A DNA stretch of 64,000 bases from Streptococcus cuniculi. GTDB taxonomy: Bacteria; Bacillota; Bacilli; Lactobacillales; Streptococcaceae. Below are positions 57,509 to 64,000 of the stretch, piece by piece. Below the pieces are notes generated by a model. The model saw only the letters and a program-made list of their open reading frames with translations, did not search any database and was not told where the DNA came from. Every line of letters begins with the position of its first letter. The first letter of the stretch is position 1. The position numbers were made by a program, and so were the translations under genes. The stretch lies in the NCBI RefSeq assembly GCF_001921845.1, contig NZ_MSJM01000004.1, positions 209,815 through 273,814 of the forward strand, written 5' to 3'.

Positions 57509-57934
57509 TCACCATTTTTCAGGATGGCGAAGCCAATCTAGCTCCTTTTCTGAAACAGGGAGTTTCAAATTGCCGATTAGGGGAATATCTTTCATCAGCA
57601 AGTGATGGTCGTTTTCATAGACATACATATCGATGTCGGACCCATCCCTTGTCGTCAGTACAAAATGATAGGCGACCTTGGCATCAGCAGGCATGTCCGC
57701 AAAGACTTCTTCTCCCTCAACATTTTCACCAGCTGAACCGACATATTCCCCGAAGGTATCAAGAACTTCCTTATCCTTAGTCTCAAGAATCTTCTTTTCA
57801 TCCGCATCATAGACACGAATCATTTCAGAATGACCCTTGTCCTTTTTTTCAGCCGTTTCGCCGCTTCTGATGGAGCAGGCTGACAGACCAAGACAGGTCA
57901 GGAAAAACAAACAAAGATAAACTAATTTTTTCAT
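57509..57934 (-). CDS. Hypothetical lipoprotein
   Basis: A 141-residue protein with a lipoprotein signal MKKLVYLCLFFLTCLGLSAC (lipobox LSAC). The mature part is acidic and has no recognised domain; it contains a central FGEYVGSAGENVEGEEVF and the C-terminal LPVSEKELDWLRHPEKW. It lies 31 bases after the MacB-like permease stop, on the same strand, so it may belong to the efflux operon. Function unknown. Confidence 0.7.
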   Translation of the reverse strand: MKKLVYLCLFFLTCLGLSACSIRSGETAEKKDKGHSEMIRVYDADEKKILETKDKEVLDTFGEYVGSAGENVEGEEVFADMPADAKVAYHFVLTTRDGSDIDMYVYENDHHLLMKDIPLIGNLKLPVSEKELDWLRHPEKW

Positions 57935-57965
57935 GATACCATCCTCCTAACATGATGATGAGAGA

Positions 57966-59210
57966 TTATTCATAACGAAGGGCTTCGATTGGGTCTAGTT
58001 TAGAAGCCTTGTTGGCTGGTAGGACACCGAAGATGACACCGACTGCGGCTGAAAAGGCGAGACTTCCAAGCACCACCGGAAGCGAAATAATCGCCGTAAT
58101 TTGTGGTCCCATGGCTTTGCTCACATTGATCAGCGTAACCGCTAACTGTGCAATTCCTAGACCGATAGCTCCACCGAGACTAGTCAAGACCATCGCTTCA
58201 ATCAAGAATTGCAAGAGGATATTGCTACGGGTCGCACCGAGGGCTTTCCGCAGACCGATTTCACGTGTCCGCTCTGTCACAGATACCAGCATGATATTCA
58301 TCACCCCGATACCGCCTACAAGAAGGGAGATTCCTGCAACAGAACCAATAAATAGGGTCATTCCTGACAATTGAGTATTGAATGTATCCAGGAATTCAGA
58401 GAAATCTTGAATATCGTATTTGGCCTCTCTAAGATGAGTGGCTCTGGTCAAGTAATCAGCCGCAGCCTTACCAACTTCTGAAGTACGAGAGACATCTTCT
58501 ATGTGAACGTATACTTGTGCATTTTCAGAAGCACCTGTCTCCGCAGCCACCTGTGTATTGGTCATCAAAGCCGCACCACCTGCTCCAAAATTAAGGAGGC
58601 CTCCTTCACCTTCTTCCTTATACACACCGACAACCAAGTAGGCCTTATTGGATAGACTGACGGTCTGGTTTAAGGCAGATTGCGCATCTCCAAATAATGT
58701 TTCGGCACTCTTCTCGTCCAGCATGATAATGCGGGCAAATTGAGAGTAGTCATTGGTGGTAAACTTGCGCCCAGCTAAGAGGGTGATGTCTTTGACATCA
58801 AAGTAAGATAGGCTGACCCCTGTAATGAAAACACCTTCCACCTTTTTAGCGCCAACGCTGATTTCTCCATTATTACTATTGGTTGTATAGTAGTTGCTGA
58901 CCCCATCCACTTCCAATAGCCCTTTCAGAACTCCATCTGTTAAAATTGGTTCTGGTTCATCGGTCGTTTGTGTTTCTGAAAATCGACTGACAAGGCCATC
59001 TTGGAGAGTTTCAGTAGTAGTATTTGAGAAATAGAGTTGCACATTATTGCGATCGCCTGCTAGGGCATCGGATAAACTTCTTCTAAACCCTTCCCCTAAG
59101 GCCACAATGACAACAACGGATGCAATCCCGATGATAATCCCTAACATGGTTAAAAGTGAGCGCATCTTGTGGGCAAGGACTGATTTTAGGGCAAATTTTA
59201 CATTTTCCAT
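57966..59210 (-). CDS. ABC transporter permease, MacB type
   Basis: The 414-residue protein has the MacB layout: an N-terminal helix (LTMLGIIIGIASVVVIVALG), a large extracytoplasmic domain at about 50-270, and three C-terminal helices (GGIGVMNIMLVSVTERTREI near the second). Together with the next two upstream genes it forms an adaptor-ATPase-permease set like the pneumococcal Spr0693-0695 MacAB-like pump, which exports peptides or drugs. It begins one base after the ATPase gene. Confidence 0.93.
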   Translation of the reverse strand: MENVKFALKSVLAHKMRSLLTMLGIIIGIASVVVIVALGEGFRRSLSDALAGDRNNVQLYFSNTTTETLQDGLVSRFSETQTTDEPEPILTDGVLKGLLEVDGVSNYYTTNSNNGEISVGAKKVEGVFITGVSLSYFDVKDITLLAGRKFTTNDYSQFARIIMLDEKSAETLFGDAQSALNQTVSLSNKAYLVVGVYKEEGEGGLLNFGAGGAALMTNTQVAAETGASENAQVYVHIEDVSRTSEVGKAAADYLTRATHLREAKYDIQDFSEFLDTFNTQLSGMTLFIGSVAGISLLVGGIGVMNIMLVSVTERTREIGLRKALGATRSNILLQFLIEAMVLTSLGGAIGLGIAQLAVTLINVSKAMGPQITAIISLPVVLGSLAFSAAVGVIFGVLPANKASKLDPIEALRYE

Positions 59211-59906
59211 CTAGTTCTCCTCCTTGCGTCTGTCTTCTGTAATCACTCCGTCACGAAGGACGATGCGGCGTTTGGCATATTCAGCAATTTCTGGCTCGTG
59301 GGTTACCATGATAATGGTCTTGCCCTCACGGTTTAGCTCCGTCAAAAGTTCCATGATTTGATCGCCTGTCTTGGTATCAAGAGCCCCTGTTGGTTCATCC
59401 GCTAAAATGATGGATGGACTATTGACCAAGGCACGCGCAATTGCCACCCGTTGCTTCTGACCACCTGATAATTCTGACGGCAAATGCGTCATCCGATCGC
59501 CCAGCTCGACCTTTTCTAAAAATTGTTGAGCCAAGCTCTTACGCTTACTAGCAGCTACCCCTGCATAAATCAAGGGCAACTCCACATTCTGAAGAGCATT
59601 CAGCTTAGAAAGGAGGAAGAATTGCTGGAAGACAAAGCCGATTTGGTTGTTACGGACACTAGCCAATTTCCCTTCTGAAATCTGGCTGACTTCTGTATCT
59701 TCAAGGACGTACTCTCCTGCCGTCGGACGATCCAAGAGACCGATGATGTTCATCAGAGTGGATTTCCCTGATCCAGACGGACCCATGATGGCAAGAAACT
59801 CGCCTTCTTCTACTTCCAAATTAATATCTTTTAAAACGCGTAGTTCTTGATCTCCATTTTTATAGCTCTTATTGATGTTGATCAGCTTGATGAGTTGTTT
59901 CTTCAT
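59211..59906 (-). CDS. ABC transporter ATP-binding protein, MacB type
   Basis: A 231-residue ATPase. Walker A is MGPSGSGKSTLM, signature LSGGQKQRVAIARAL and Walker B IILADEPTGALD; NNQIGFVFQQFFLLSKLNAL is typical of the MacB/LolD group. It overlaps the adaptor gene by about 38 bases, the start codon being the first family-consistent ATG (MKKQLIKLININKSYK). It drives the permease encoded next. Confidence 0.94.
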   Translation of the reverse strand: MKKQLIKLININKSYKNGDQELRVLKDINLEVEEGEFLAIMGPSGSGKSTLMNIIGLLDRPTAGEYVLEDTEVSQISEGKLASVRNNQIGFVFQQFFLLSKLNALQNVELPLIYAGVAASKRKSLAQQFLEKVELGDRMTHLPSELSGGQKQRVAIARALVNSPSIILADEPTGALDTKTGDQIMELLTELNREGKTIIMVTHEPEIAEYAKRRIVLRDGVITEDRRKEEN

Positions 59907-61044
59907 GCGCTTCTACCTCTTTTCCATCTTGTAAGCTATCGTTTGGATTGGAGATGACGTGGTCGTCTGCTTTCAGACCTCCTGTTACTTCTTGATACAT
60001 CGCATCTGAACTACCAAGCGTAACTTCCACTTTCTGAGCTTTTCCATCAACGATTGTCCAAACAAAGTTTTTATCGCCTTCTGGAACAACAGCAGTTACT
60101 GGTACAAGGATATTTTTACTGTTATTGACAACCTCAATATTGACAGAGAATCCTTGCTTCAATTCTCCAATTTCACTAGTAATGGCTACTTTAAATGGGT
60201 ATTTGGAATTGGAAGCGCCCCCTCCTGAACCAGGAAGAGCTGTTGCAGCTTGACCATTTTCAGGATAATTTGATACGTACGAAATTTTTCCAGTCCAAAC
60301 TTTATCAGGGTATACTTTTGACGTGATGTTCACTTCTTGATCAGCAGAGATATTTGCCAAGTCATACTCTGACAGTTCACCAGTTACTTGCAAACTACCT
60401 TGGTTGACAATGTGTACAACCGTTTGGTTGGTGCTGGTGTTTGATTTTGAAACGGATTTATTGACTTCAACAACGGTTCCTGCAACATTGCTGGTAACAG
60501 TCGCCTCATCAAAGGCTGCTTGGGCCTTATCCACTGCTGCTTGGGCATCTGCATAGGCATCGTTCAAGTCTTGCATTTGCATGTCGACAGTACGTTGCGC
60601 AGCAGAAGTGGCTTTACCGTCAACTGTAGCGTCACCTGTCAAATCAACGCTCTGACCATTTACACGAAGATCTTCAATCTGACGTCCTACTTTGTCACGG
60701 GCCCGCACCGCTGTATCATAAGCTGCTTGTAATTCGGCTGTATCATATTGAACGAGTGGTGTGCCAACCTGTACCTGGTCACCTTGGGCCACCAAGACTG
60801 CATTCAAATCTCCTTTTGAAATATCATAATAAACATACTGCTCATCAGCTGCAGCAACTGTCCCTGATAATAGTGTTGAAGAAGCAATCGAGCCTTCTTT
60901 CACGGTCGTATACATCAAACCTTCGGCTGCAACAGGTGCTTCTGTCTTCTTACCTCCAAATAGTAAGCCCCCTCCAACAAGTGCAAGTGCTACCACTCCT
61001 AAGCTGGAAAACAAAATGATTTTGCTTTTCTTTGTCTTAAACAT
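59869..61044 (-). CDS. Efflux periplasmic-adaptor-like protein (MacA/YknX type)
   Basis: A 391-residue membrane-fusion protein. It has an N-terminal membrane helix (about 8-30), a lipoyl-like half GDLNAVLVAQGDQVQVGTPL, a helical hairpin of about 100 residues (with ADAQAAVDKAQAAFDEATVT) and a beta-barrel with SNVAGTVVEVNKSVSKSN. In Gram-positive bacteria such adaptors sit outside the membrane with the MacB-like pump. It heads the operon, and a palindrome overlaps its promoter. Confidence 0.93.
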   Translation of the reverse strand: MFKTKKSKIILFSSLGVVALALVGGGLLFGGKKTEAPVAAEGLMYTTVKEGSIASSTLLSGTVAAADEQYVYYDISKGDLNAVLVAQGDQVQVGTPLVQYDTAELQAAYDTAVRARDKVGRQIEDLRVNGQSVDLTGDATVDGKATSAAQRTVDMQMQDLNDAYADAQAAVDKAQAAFDEATVTSNVAGTVVEVNKSVSKSNTSTNQTVVHIVNQGSLQVTGELSEYDLANISADQEVNITSKVYPDKVWTGKISYVSNYPENGQAATALPGSGGGASNSKYPFKVAITSEIGELKQGFSVNIEVVNNSKNILVPVTAVVPEGDKNFVWTIVDGKAQKVEVTLGSSDAMYQEVTGGLKADDHVISNPNDSLQDGKEVEAHEETTHQADQHQ

Positions 61045-61073
61045 ATCTTTTCTCCTTTTGTGATGAACAAGTT

Positions 61074-61116
61074 GTTGTATTGTCTATATAATACATCAAT
61101 ACAACTAAAAATGCAA
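61074..61116 (-). promoter_or_regulatory. Promoter with palindromic operator of the MacAB-like operon
   Basis: On the minus strand TTGCAT (61111-61116), 17 bases, TATTAT (61088-61093). A 9-14-9 inverted repeat GTTGTATTG (61074-61082) / CAATACAAC (61097-61105) surrounds the -10 box. This is a good operator candidate for a dimeric repressor; the regulator is not in the window. Confidence 0.6.
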
Positions 61117-61225
61117 GCATTTTCTTAGATTATTTATTATTTTACACAAAAATCTATTTTTTTGCCATTACTCACGCTGACAATTTTCTTACACTTTTGT
61201 AAGTTTGGACAAACGTAGCCGATTT

Positions 61226-61254
61226 TTGCAGGAAGTTGAAAAAAGCGTTACAAT
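61226..61254 (+). promoter_or_regulatory. Promoter of gor
   Basis: TTGCAG (61226-61231), 17 bases, TACAAT (61249-61254); the start at 61294 follows an AAAGGA site. Confidence 0.65.
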
Positions 61255-61293
61255 AAAAGAAAGCCTAAGCCTATCATCAGAAAGGAAACTAGT

Positions 61294-62643
61294 ATGAAAC
61301 GATTTGATATAATTGCGATTGGCGGAGGTTCTGGAGGAATTGCCACCATGAACCGTGCCGCAGAACACGGTGCAAAAGCCGCCGTGATTGAAGGAAACCT
61401 CCTCGGTGGTACCTGTGTCAATATTGGTTGCGTGCCAAAGAAAATTATGTGGTACGGCGCTCAAGTGTCTGAAGCCCTCCACCACTATGGGCCAGAATAC
61501 GGCTTTACAGCAGATAGCGTCAGCTTTGATTTTGCGACCTTAAAGAAAAACCGCGATGCCTACATTGAACGTTCTAGAAATTCCTACAAGGGCACCTTTG
61601 AACGAAATGGGGTCGAGGTCATCCATGGCTATGCCCGCTTTGTTGATGAACATACCGTAGCCGTCAATGGGGAGCTCATCTACGCAGATAAGATTGTTAT
61701 TGCAACAGGGGCGAAGCCCGTCCAAGCAAACATCCCTGGTGGCGAGTATGCCAGCGTCTCTGATGATGTCTTTGCCTGGGAAACACTTCCTGCGTCAGTA
61801 GCTGTCATCGGTGCTGGCTATATCGCTGTTGAGATGGCAGGTGTCCTGCATTCACTCGGGGTCAAGACGGACCTCTTTGTCCGCCGTGACCGTCCCTTAC
61901 GCCGCTTTGATAGCTATATTACAGACGCCCTCGTGGCGGAAATGGAGCGGACTGGTCTAACCCTGCATACTCATAAAATTCCGCAAGCTATTGAAAAAAA
62001 TGCTGATGGAAGCCTGACCATTTCCTTTGAGGACGGAAGCCAGCATACTGCTGATAAAATCCTCTGGGCAGTTGGTAGAAAAGCCAACATTGAAAACTTG
62101 AACCTTGAAGCTGTCGGCATCACCACTACTGCATCTGGTCATATTGCCGTCAATGAATTTCAAGAGACAAGTGTCCCACACATCTATGCGCTTGGTGATG
62201 TGACAGGCGAGAAAGAATTGACACCCGTTGCCATTAAGGCTGGCCGTACCTTGTCCGAACGCTTATTTAATGGGAAGACAGGCGCCAAAATGGACTACCG
62301 CTTCATTCCGACCGTTGTCTTTTCACACCCTGCCATTGGCACCATCGGCTACACTCAAGAAGAAGCCGAAGCAGCATTTGGGGTTGAAAAGGTCAAGGTC
62401 TACACTTCTGGCTTTACCTCTATGTATACCGCACTTGGAAGCCACCGACAAGCTGCCAAGTTTAAGCTGGTCACGACTGGACCAGAGGAAACCATCATCG
62501 GGCTCCACGGCATTGGCTACGGAGTAGACGAGATGATTCAAGGATTTGCAGTAGCGATTAAGATGGGGGCTACCAAGGCTGACTTTGATGCAACCGTTGC
62601 GATTCACCCAACAGGGGCAGAAGAATTTGTCACCATGCGCTAA
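61294..62643 (+). CDS. gor: Glutathione-disulfide reductase
   Basis: A 449-residue FAD flavoprotein of the disulfide reductase family. The N-terminal FAD loop is IGGGSGGIATMNRAAEHGAK, the redox pair is in GGTCVNIGCVPKKIMWY, the NADP region is VIGAGYIAVEMAGVLHSLG with VRRDRPLRRFD (two arginines favour NADPH), and the C-terminus is IHPTGAEEFVTM with the active-site histidine. It reduces glutathione disulfide, which streptococci import or make. Confidence 0.95.
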   Translation: MKRFDIIAIGGGSGGIATMNRAAEHGAKAAVIEGNLLGGTCVNIGCVPKKIMWYGAQVSEALHHYGPEYGFTADSVSFDFATLKKNRDAYIERSRNSYKGTFERNGVEVIHGYARFVDEHTVAVNGELIYADKIVIATGAKPVQANIPGGEYASVSDDVFAWETLPASVAVIGAGYIAVEMAGVLHSLGVKTDLFVRRDRPLRRFDSYITDALVAEMERTGLTLHTHKIPQAIEKNADGSLTISFEDGSQHTADKILWAVGRKANIENLNLEAVGITTTASGHIAVNEFQETSVPHIYALGDVTGEKELTPVAIKAGRTLSERLFNGKTGAKMDYRFIPTVVFSHPAIGTIGYTQEEAEAAFGVEKVKVYTSGFTSMYTALGSHRQAAKFKLVTTGPEETIIGLHGIGYGVDEMIQGFAVAIKMGATKADFDATVAIHPTGAEEFVTMR

Positions 62644-62671
62644 AACAAGATACAAAGCCCGTTAAAAATTC

Positions 62672-63255
62672 AAAGCGAAAATAGAAACTACGACGAAGAA
62701 GCACAGGCTTCTAGGAGTAGTTGTCTTTTTCGCACAGAGTTTAGGGCGTGTTCAATTAGAAGATGTGAGAGCGTATAAAGCACACAGTGAAAATAGGAAA
62801 TACGACAGTTTCTAGGGGTATTTATCTTTTTCACACAGTGCTTAGCTCGAACTCAGTTAAACAAGATACGAGGGCGTGAAGCGAGCAAAGCAAAAATAGG
62901 AGTTTTGACGAGTGAAAAGCTCCAGTGGAGGTTTCCTAATAGGAGGTTGACGGAGAGCCTGTAGGCTCTATTTTTACACAGCTCATAGGCTGTGTTCAAT
63001 TCATTTGCTACTTATTGCATATAACCAGCTAGCTATCGCCAAAATGGAACTGTAACGTAACCAAGTTGCGATAGCTTCTTCAAGTGGACCTCGCTTTCCG
63101 TAACTAGCTAAAGCCGAAACAGCTACCTATCTTTTTCATCGTAACTCTTAGCTCGAACACAATTCGGATTGACACAAGATACAACGGGAGGGAACTTGCT
63201 ACGCAAGTTTTCATCATCTATAGAGGACGTGAAGTGAGCAAAGCAAAAATAGCTG
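62672..63255. repeat. Gene-free stretch with degenerate repeat modules
   Basis: No gene is seen between gor and bioY (about 700 bp). A module like GGGCGTGAAGCGAGCAAAGC then AAAAATAG occurs at about 62872-62899 and 63222-63252, with related AGCGAAAATAGAAACTACGA segments at about 62676 and 62790. TTAGCTCGAAC blocks occur before two of the copies. The modules seem to be decayed repeat units. Confidence 0.6.
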
Positions 63256-63274
63256 GTTCCTGTGACAGCCGATA

Positions 63275-63312
63275 AAAAAAGGATTGACTTTTGCAGTCAA
63301 TCCTTTTATAAT
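63275..63312 (+). promoter_or_regulatory. bioY promoter embedded in a hairpin
   Basis: TTGACT (63284-63289), 17 bases, TATAAT (63307-63312). GGATTGAC (63281-63288) and GTCAATCC (63296-63303) form a hairpin that covers the -35 and spacer; with the flanking A and T runs it also looks like a terminator for anything upstream. Confidence 0.7.
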
Positions 63313-63345
63313 TTCGTTACCCTCTAAAAATAGAAAGGATAACAT
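63313..63345 (+). promoter_or_regulatory. Candidate BirA operator before bioY
   Basis: TTCGTTACC, 15 bases, then GGATAACAT. The arms are imperfect inverted repeats spaced by 15 as in BirA sites of Firmicutes (TTGTTAACC-N15-GGTTAACAA type). It starts just after the -10 box and covers the ribosome-binding site, so bound BirA-biotinoyl-AMP could block transcription. Confidence 0.5.
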
Positions 63346-63346
63346 T

Positions 63347-63871
63347 ATGAATCATCGAACAACCAAGTCCCTTATCTATCCTGCAATCGGTGCCGGATTG
63401 ATTGCTGTCTTATCACAGCTTGTCATTCCGCTTGGTCCTGTACCTTTTACCCTACAGACGCTTGCGGTGGGGCTGATTGCCACTCTTTACCGTCCTAAAG
63501 AGGCGCTGACTAGCCTTTTCCTCTATCTCCTCCTAGGAGCCATCGGGCTACCTGTCTTTGCAGGATTGTCAGGGGGCATGGCAGCACTTTTTGGTCCAAC
63601 TGCTGGCTTTCTCTGGGGCTTCTTGCTTTACGCAGGAGTAACTGCCGTGCTGACATCACCGACATCATCTCTTATCCAGGTTTTTCTGGCAAATCTTCTC
63701 GGTGATGCCCTCTGCTTTTTATCAGGAAGCCTTGTTTTCTCCCTCATCACCCATAGCAGTCTGGAGAAAACACTAGCCCTAACTGTCCTGCCTTTTCTGA
63801 TTCCTGACTTGGTTAAGTTGCTGATGATTACCATGGTTCACCGACCACTCAACCGCATTTTCAAAGCATAA
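63347..63871 (+). CDS. bioY: Biotin transporter BioY (ECF S component)
   Basis: The 174-residue membrane protein has six hydrophobic segments and BioY motifs: PLGPVPFTLQTLAVGLIATL, YRPKEALTSLFLYLLLGAIG, LPVFAGLSGGMAALFGPTAG and GFLWGFLLYAG. It takes up biotin with the common ECF module. The start at 63347 follows GAAAGGAT; the upstream in-frame codons overlap the promoter and cannot be translated. No biotin synthesis gene is seen, so import is probably its source of biotin. Confidence 0.95.
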   Translation: MNHRTTKSLIYPAIGAGLIAVLSQLVIPLGPVPFTLQTLAVGLIATLYRPKEALTSLFLYLLLGAIGLPVFAGLSGGMAALFGPTAGFLWGFLLYAGVTAVLTSPTSSLIQVFLANLLGDALCFLSGSLVFSLITHSSLEKTLALTVLPFLIPDLVKLLMITMVHRPLNRIFKA

Positions 63872-63877
63872 AAAATC

Positions 63878-63960
63878 ATGACCACCCGTCTAACGGGTGG
63901 TTTGAACCGGGGCTATAAGCCCACATTCCCAGCCAGCGCCTAAAGACGCTGGCTTTCACT
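63878..63960. other. Cluster of three hairpins at the window edge
   Basis: CCACCCGT/ACGGGTGG (about 63881-63900) is a bioY terminator candidate. It is followed by GGGC/GCCC (about 63908-63922) and by GCCAGCG/CGCTGGC (about 63933-63953). Three closely spaced stems before a cut-off are compatible with an IS200/IS605-type end or a structured RNA such as the guide RNA of a TnpB element, but the neighbouring DNA is outside the window. Confidence 0.4.
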
Positions 63961-64000
63961 TTGTTCAAGCCTCACTGCTCTTGACTCGTCACCAGCCTCT

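Noticed and set aside
57405..57780. Plus-strand frames opposite the lipoprotein at 57509-57934.
   Set aside because: They lack ribosome-binding sites and family features; the minus-strand frame has a clear lipoprotein signal.

Overview
The window is a stretch of a low-GC Gram-positive chromosome, most likely a Streptococcus close to S. suis. The evidence is the gene content and order: ridA-rapZ-yvcK-whiA, proBAC, queG-prfB-ftsE-ftsX, ftsW-ppc, a MacAB-like pump next to lysS, thiT under a TPP riboswitch, and bioY. Proteins have streptococcal lengths and motifs. No rRNA, prophage, CRISPR array or intact transposase is seen. Most of it is ordinary core genome; the novelty lies in regulatory and repeat DNA rather than in one large new gene cluster.

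Layout. 1-330: end of a probable Fst-type type I toxin-antitoxin locus and a tRNA-Arg(CCU). 0.4-8.1 kb, mostly minus strand: rplS, the ridA-rapZ-yvcK-whiA operon, an OsmC protein (plus strand), asnS, a VOC protein, and an aspartate-type aminotransferase with a YpmB-like membrane protein. 8.2-16.4 kb: a MarR regulator with an FMN reductase, yaaA, a LemA-like membrane protein, DUF1836-trhA, a MocR-type regulator, a GNAT acetyltransferase, a rhodanese-like protein, degV and a small TetR regulator. 17-28.7 kb: proBAC, a DinG-type helicase/exonuclease, an MBL hydrolase, and queG-prfB-ftsE-ftsX, with prfB carrying the classical +1 frameshift. 29-38 kb: two TM2 proteins, a DUF2785 protein, a P-type ATPase behind a yybP-ykoY manganese riboswitch, a TauE/SafE transporter, an IS30 remnant, an HD-domain protein and a Cof phosphatase. 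38-43.7 kb: a large secreted GH25 protein with near-identical Bsp-like repeats, tpiA and tuf. 43.7-46.9 kb: two tandem paralogous ECF sigma/anti-sigma pairs. 47-57.3 kb: ppc, ftsW, a DUF4430 lipoprotein with an ECF S component, a second GH25 protein, thiT, a DUF368 protein, ybaK and lysS. 57.5-64 kb: a lipoprotein, a MacAB-like efflux operon, gor, bioY and structured DNA at the edge.

Four cross-cutting observations stand out. (1) At least six genes have a good -10 box only 6-7 bases before an ATG that lacks a Shine-Dalgarno, suggesting leaderless mRNAs. (2) Both ECF sigma genes appear to start at an ATT codon behind a strong Shine-Dalgarno, each 30 bases upstream of the nearest ordinary start codon. 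(3) A short MITE-like element occurs three times; in two cases it supplies the stop codon of the neighbouring gene, and in the third it abuts the Shine-Dalgarno of a sigma gene. (4) Intergenic regions carry a mosaic of palindromic modules, in one place as a 49-bp tandem array, and the tuf terminator has been reiterated.

Functionally the genes cover translation (rplS, asnS, lysS, tuf, prfB, queG, ybaK), division and envelope (ftsEX, ftsW, whiA, yvcK, rapZ, two GH25 proteins), metal and vitamin transport (P-type ATPase, thiT, bioY, the DUF4430/S-component pair), proline synthesis, central carbon metabolism (ppc, tpiA) and thiol redox (gor, OsmC). All functional calls come from reading motifs and context; no database search was run.
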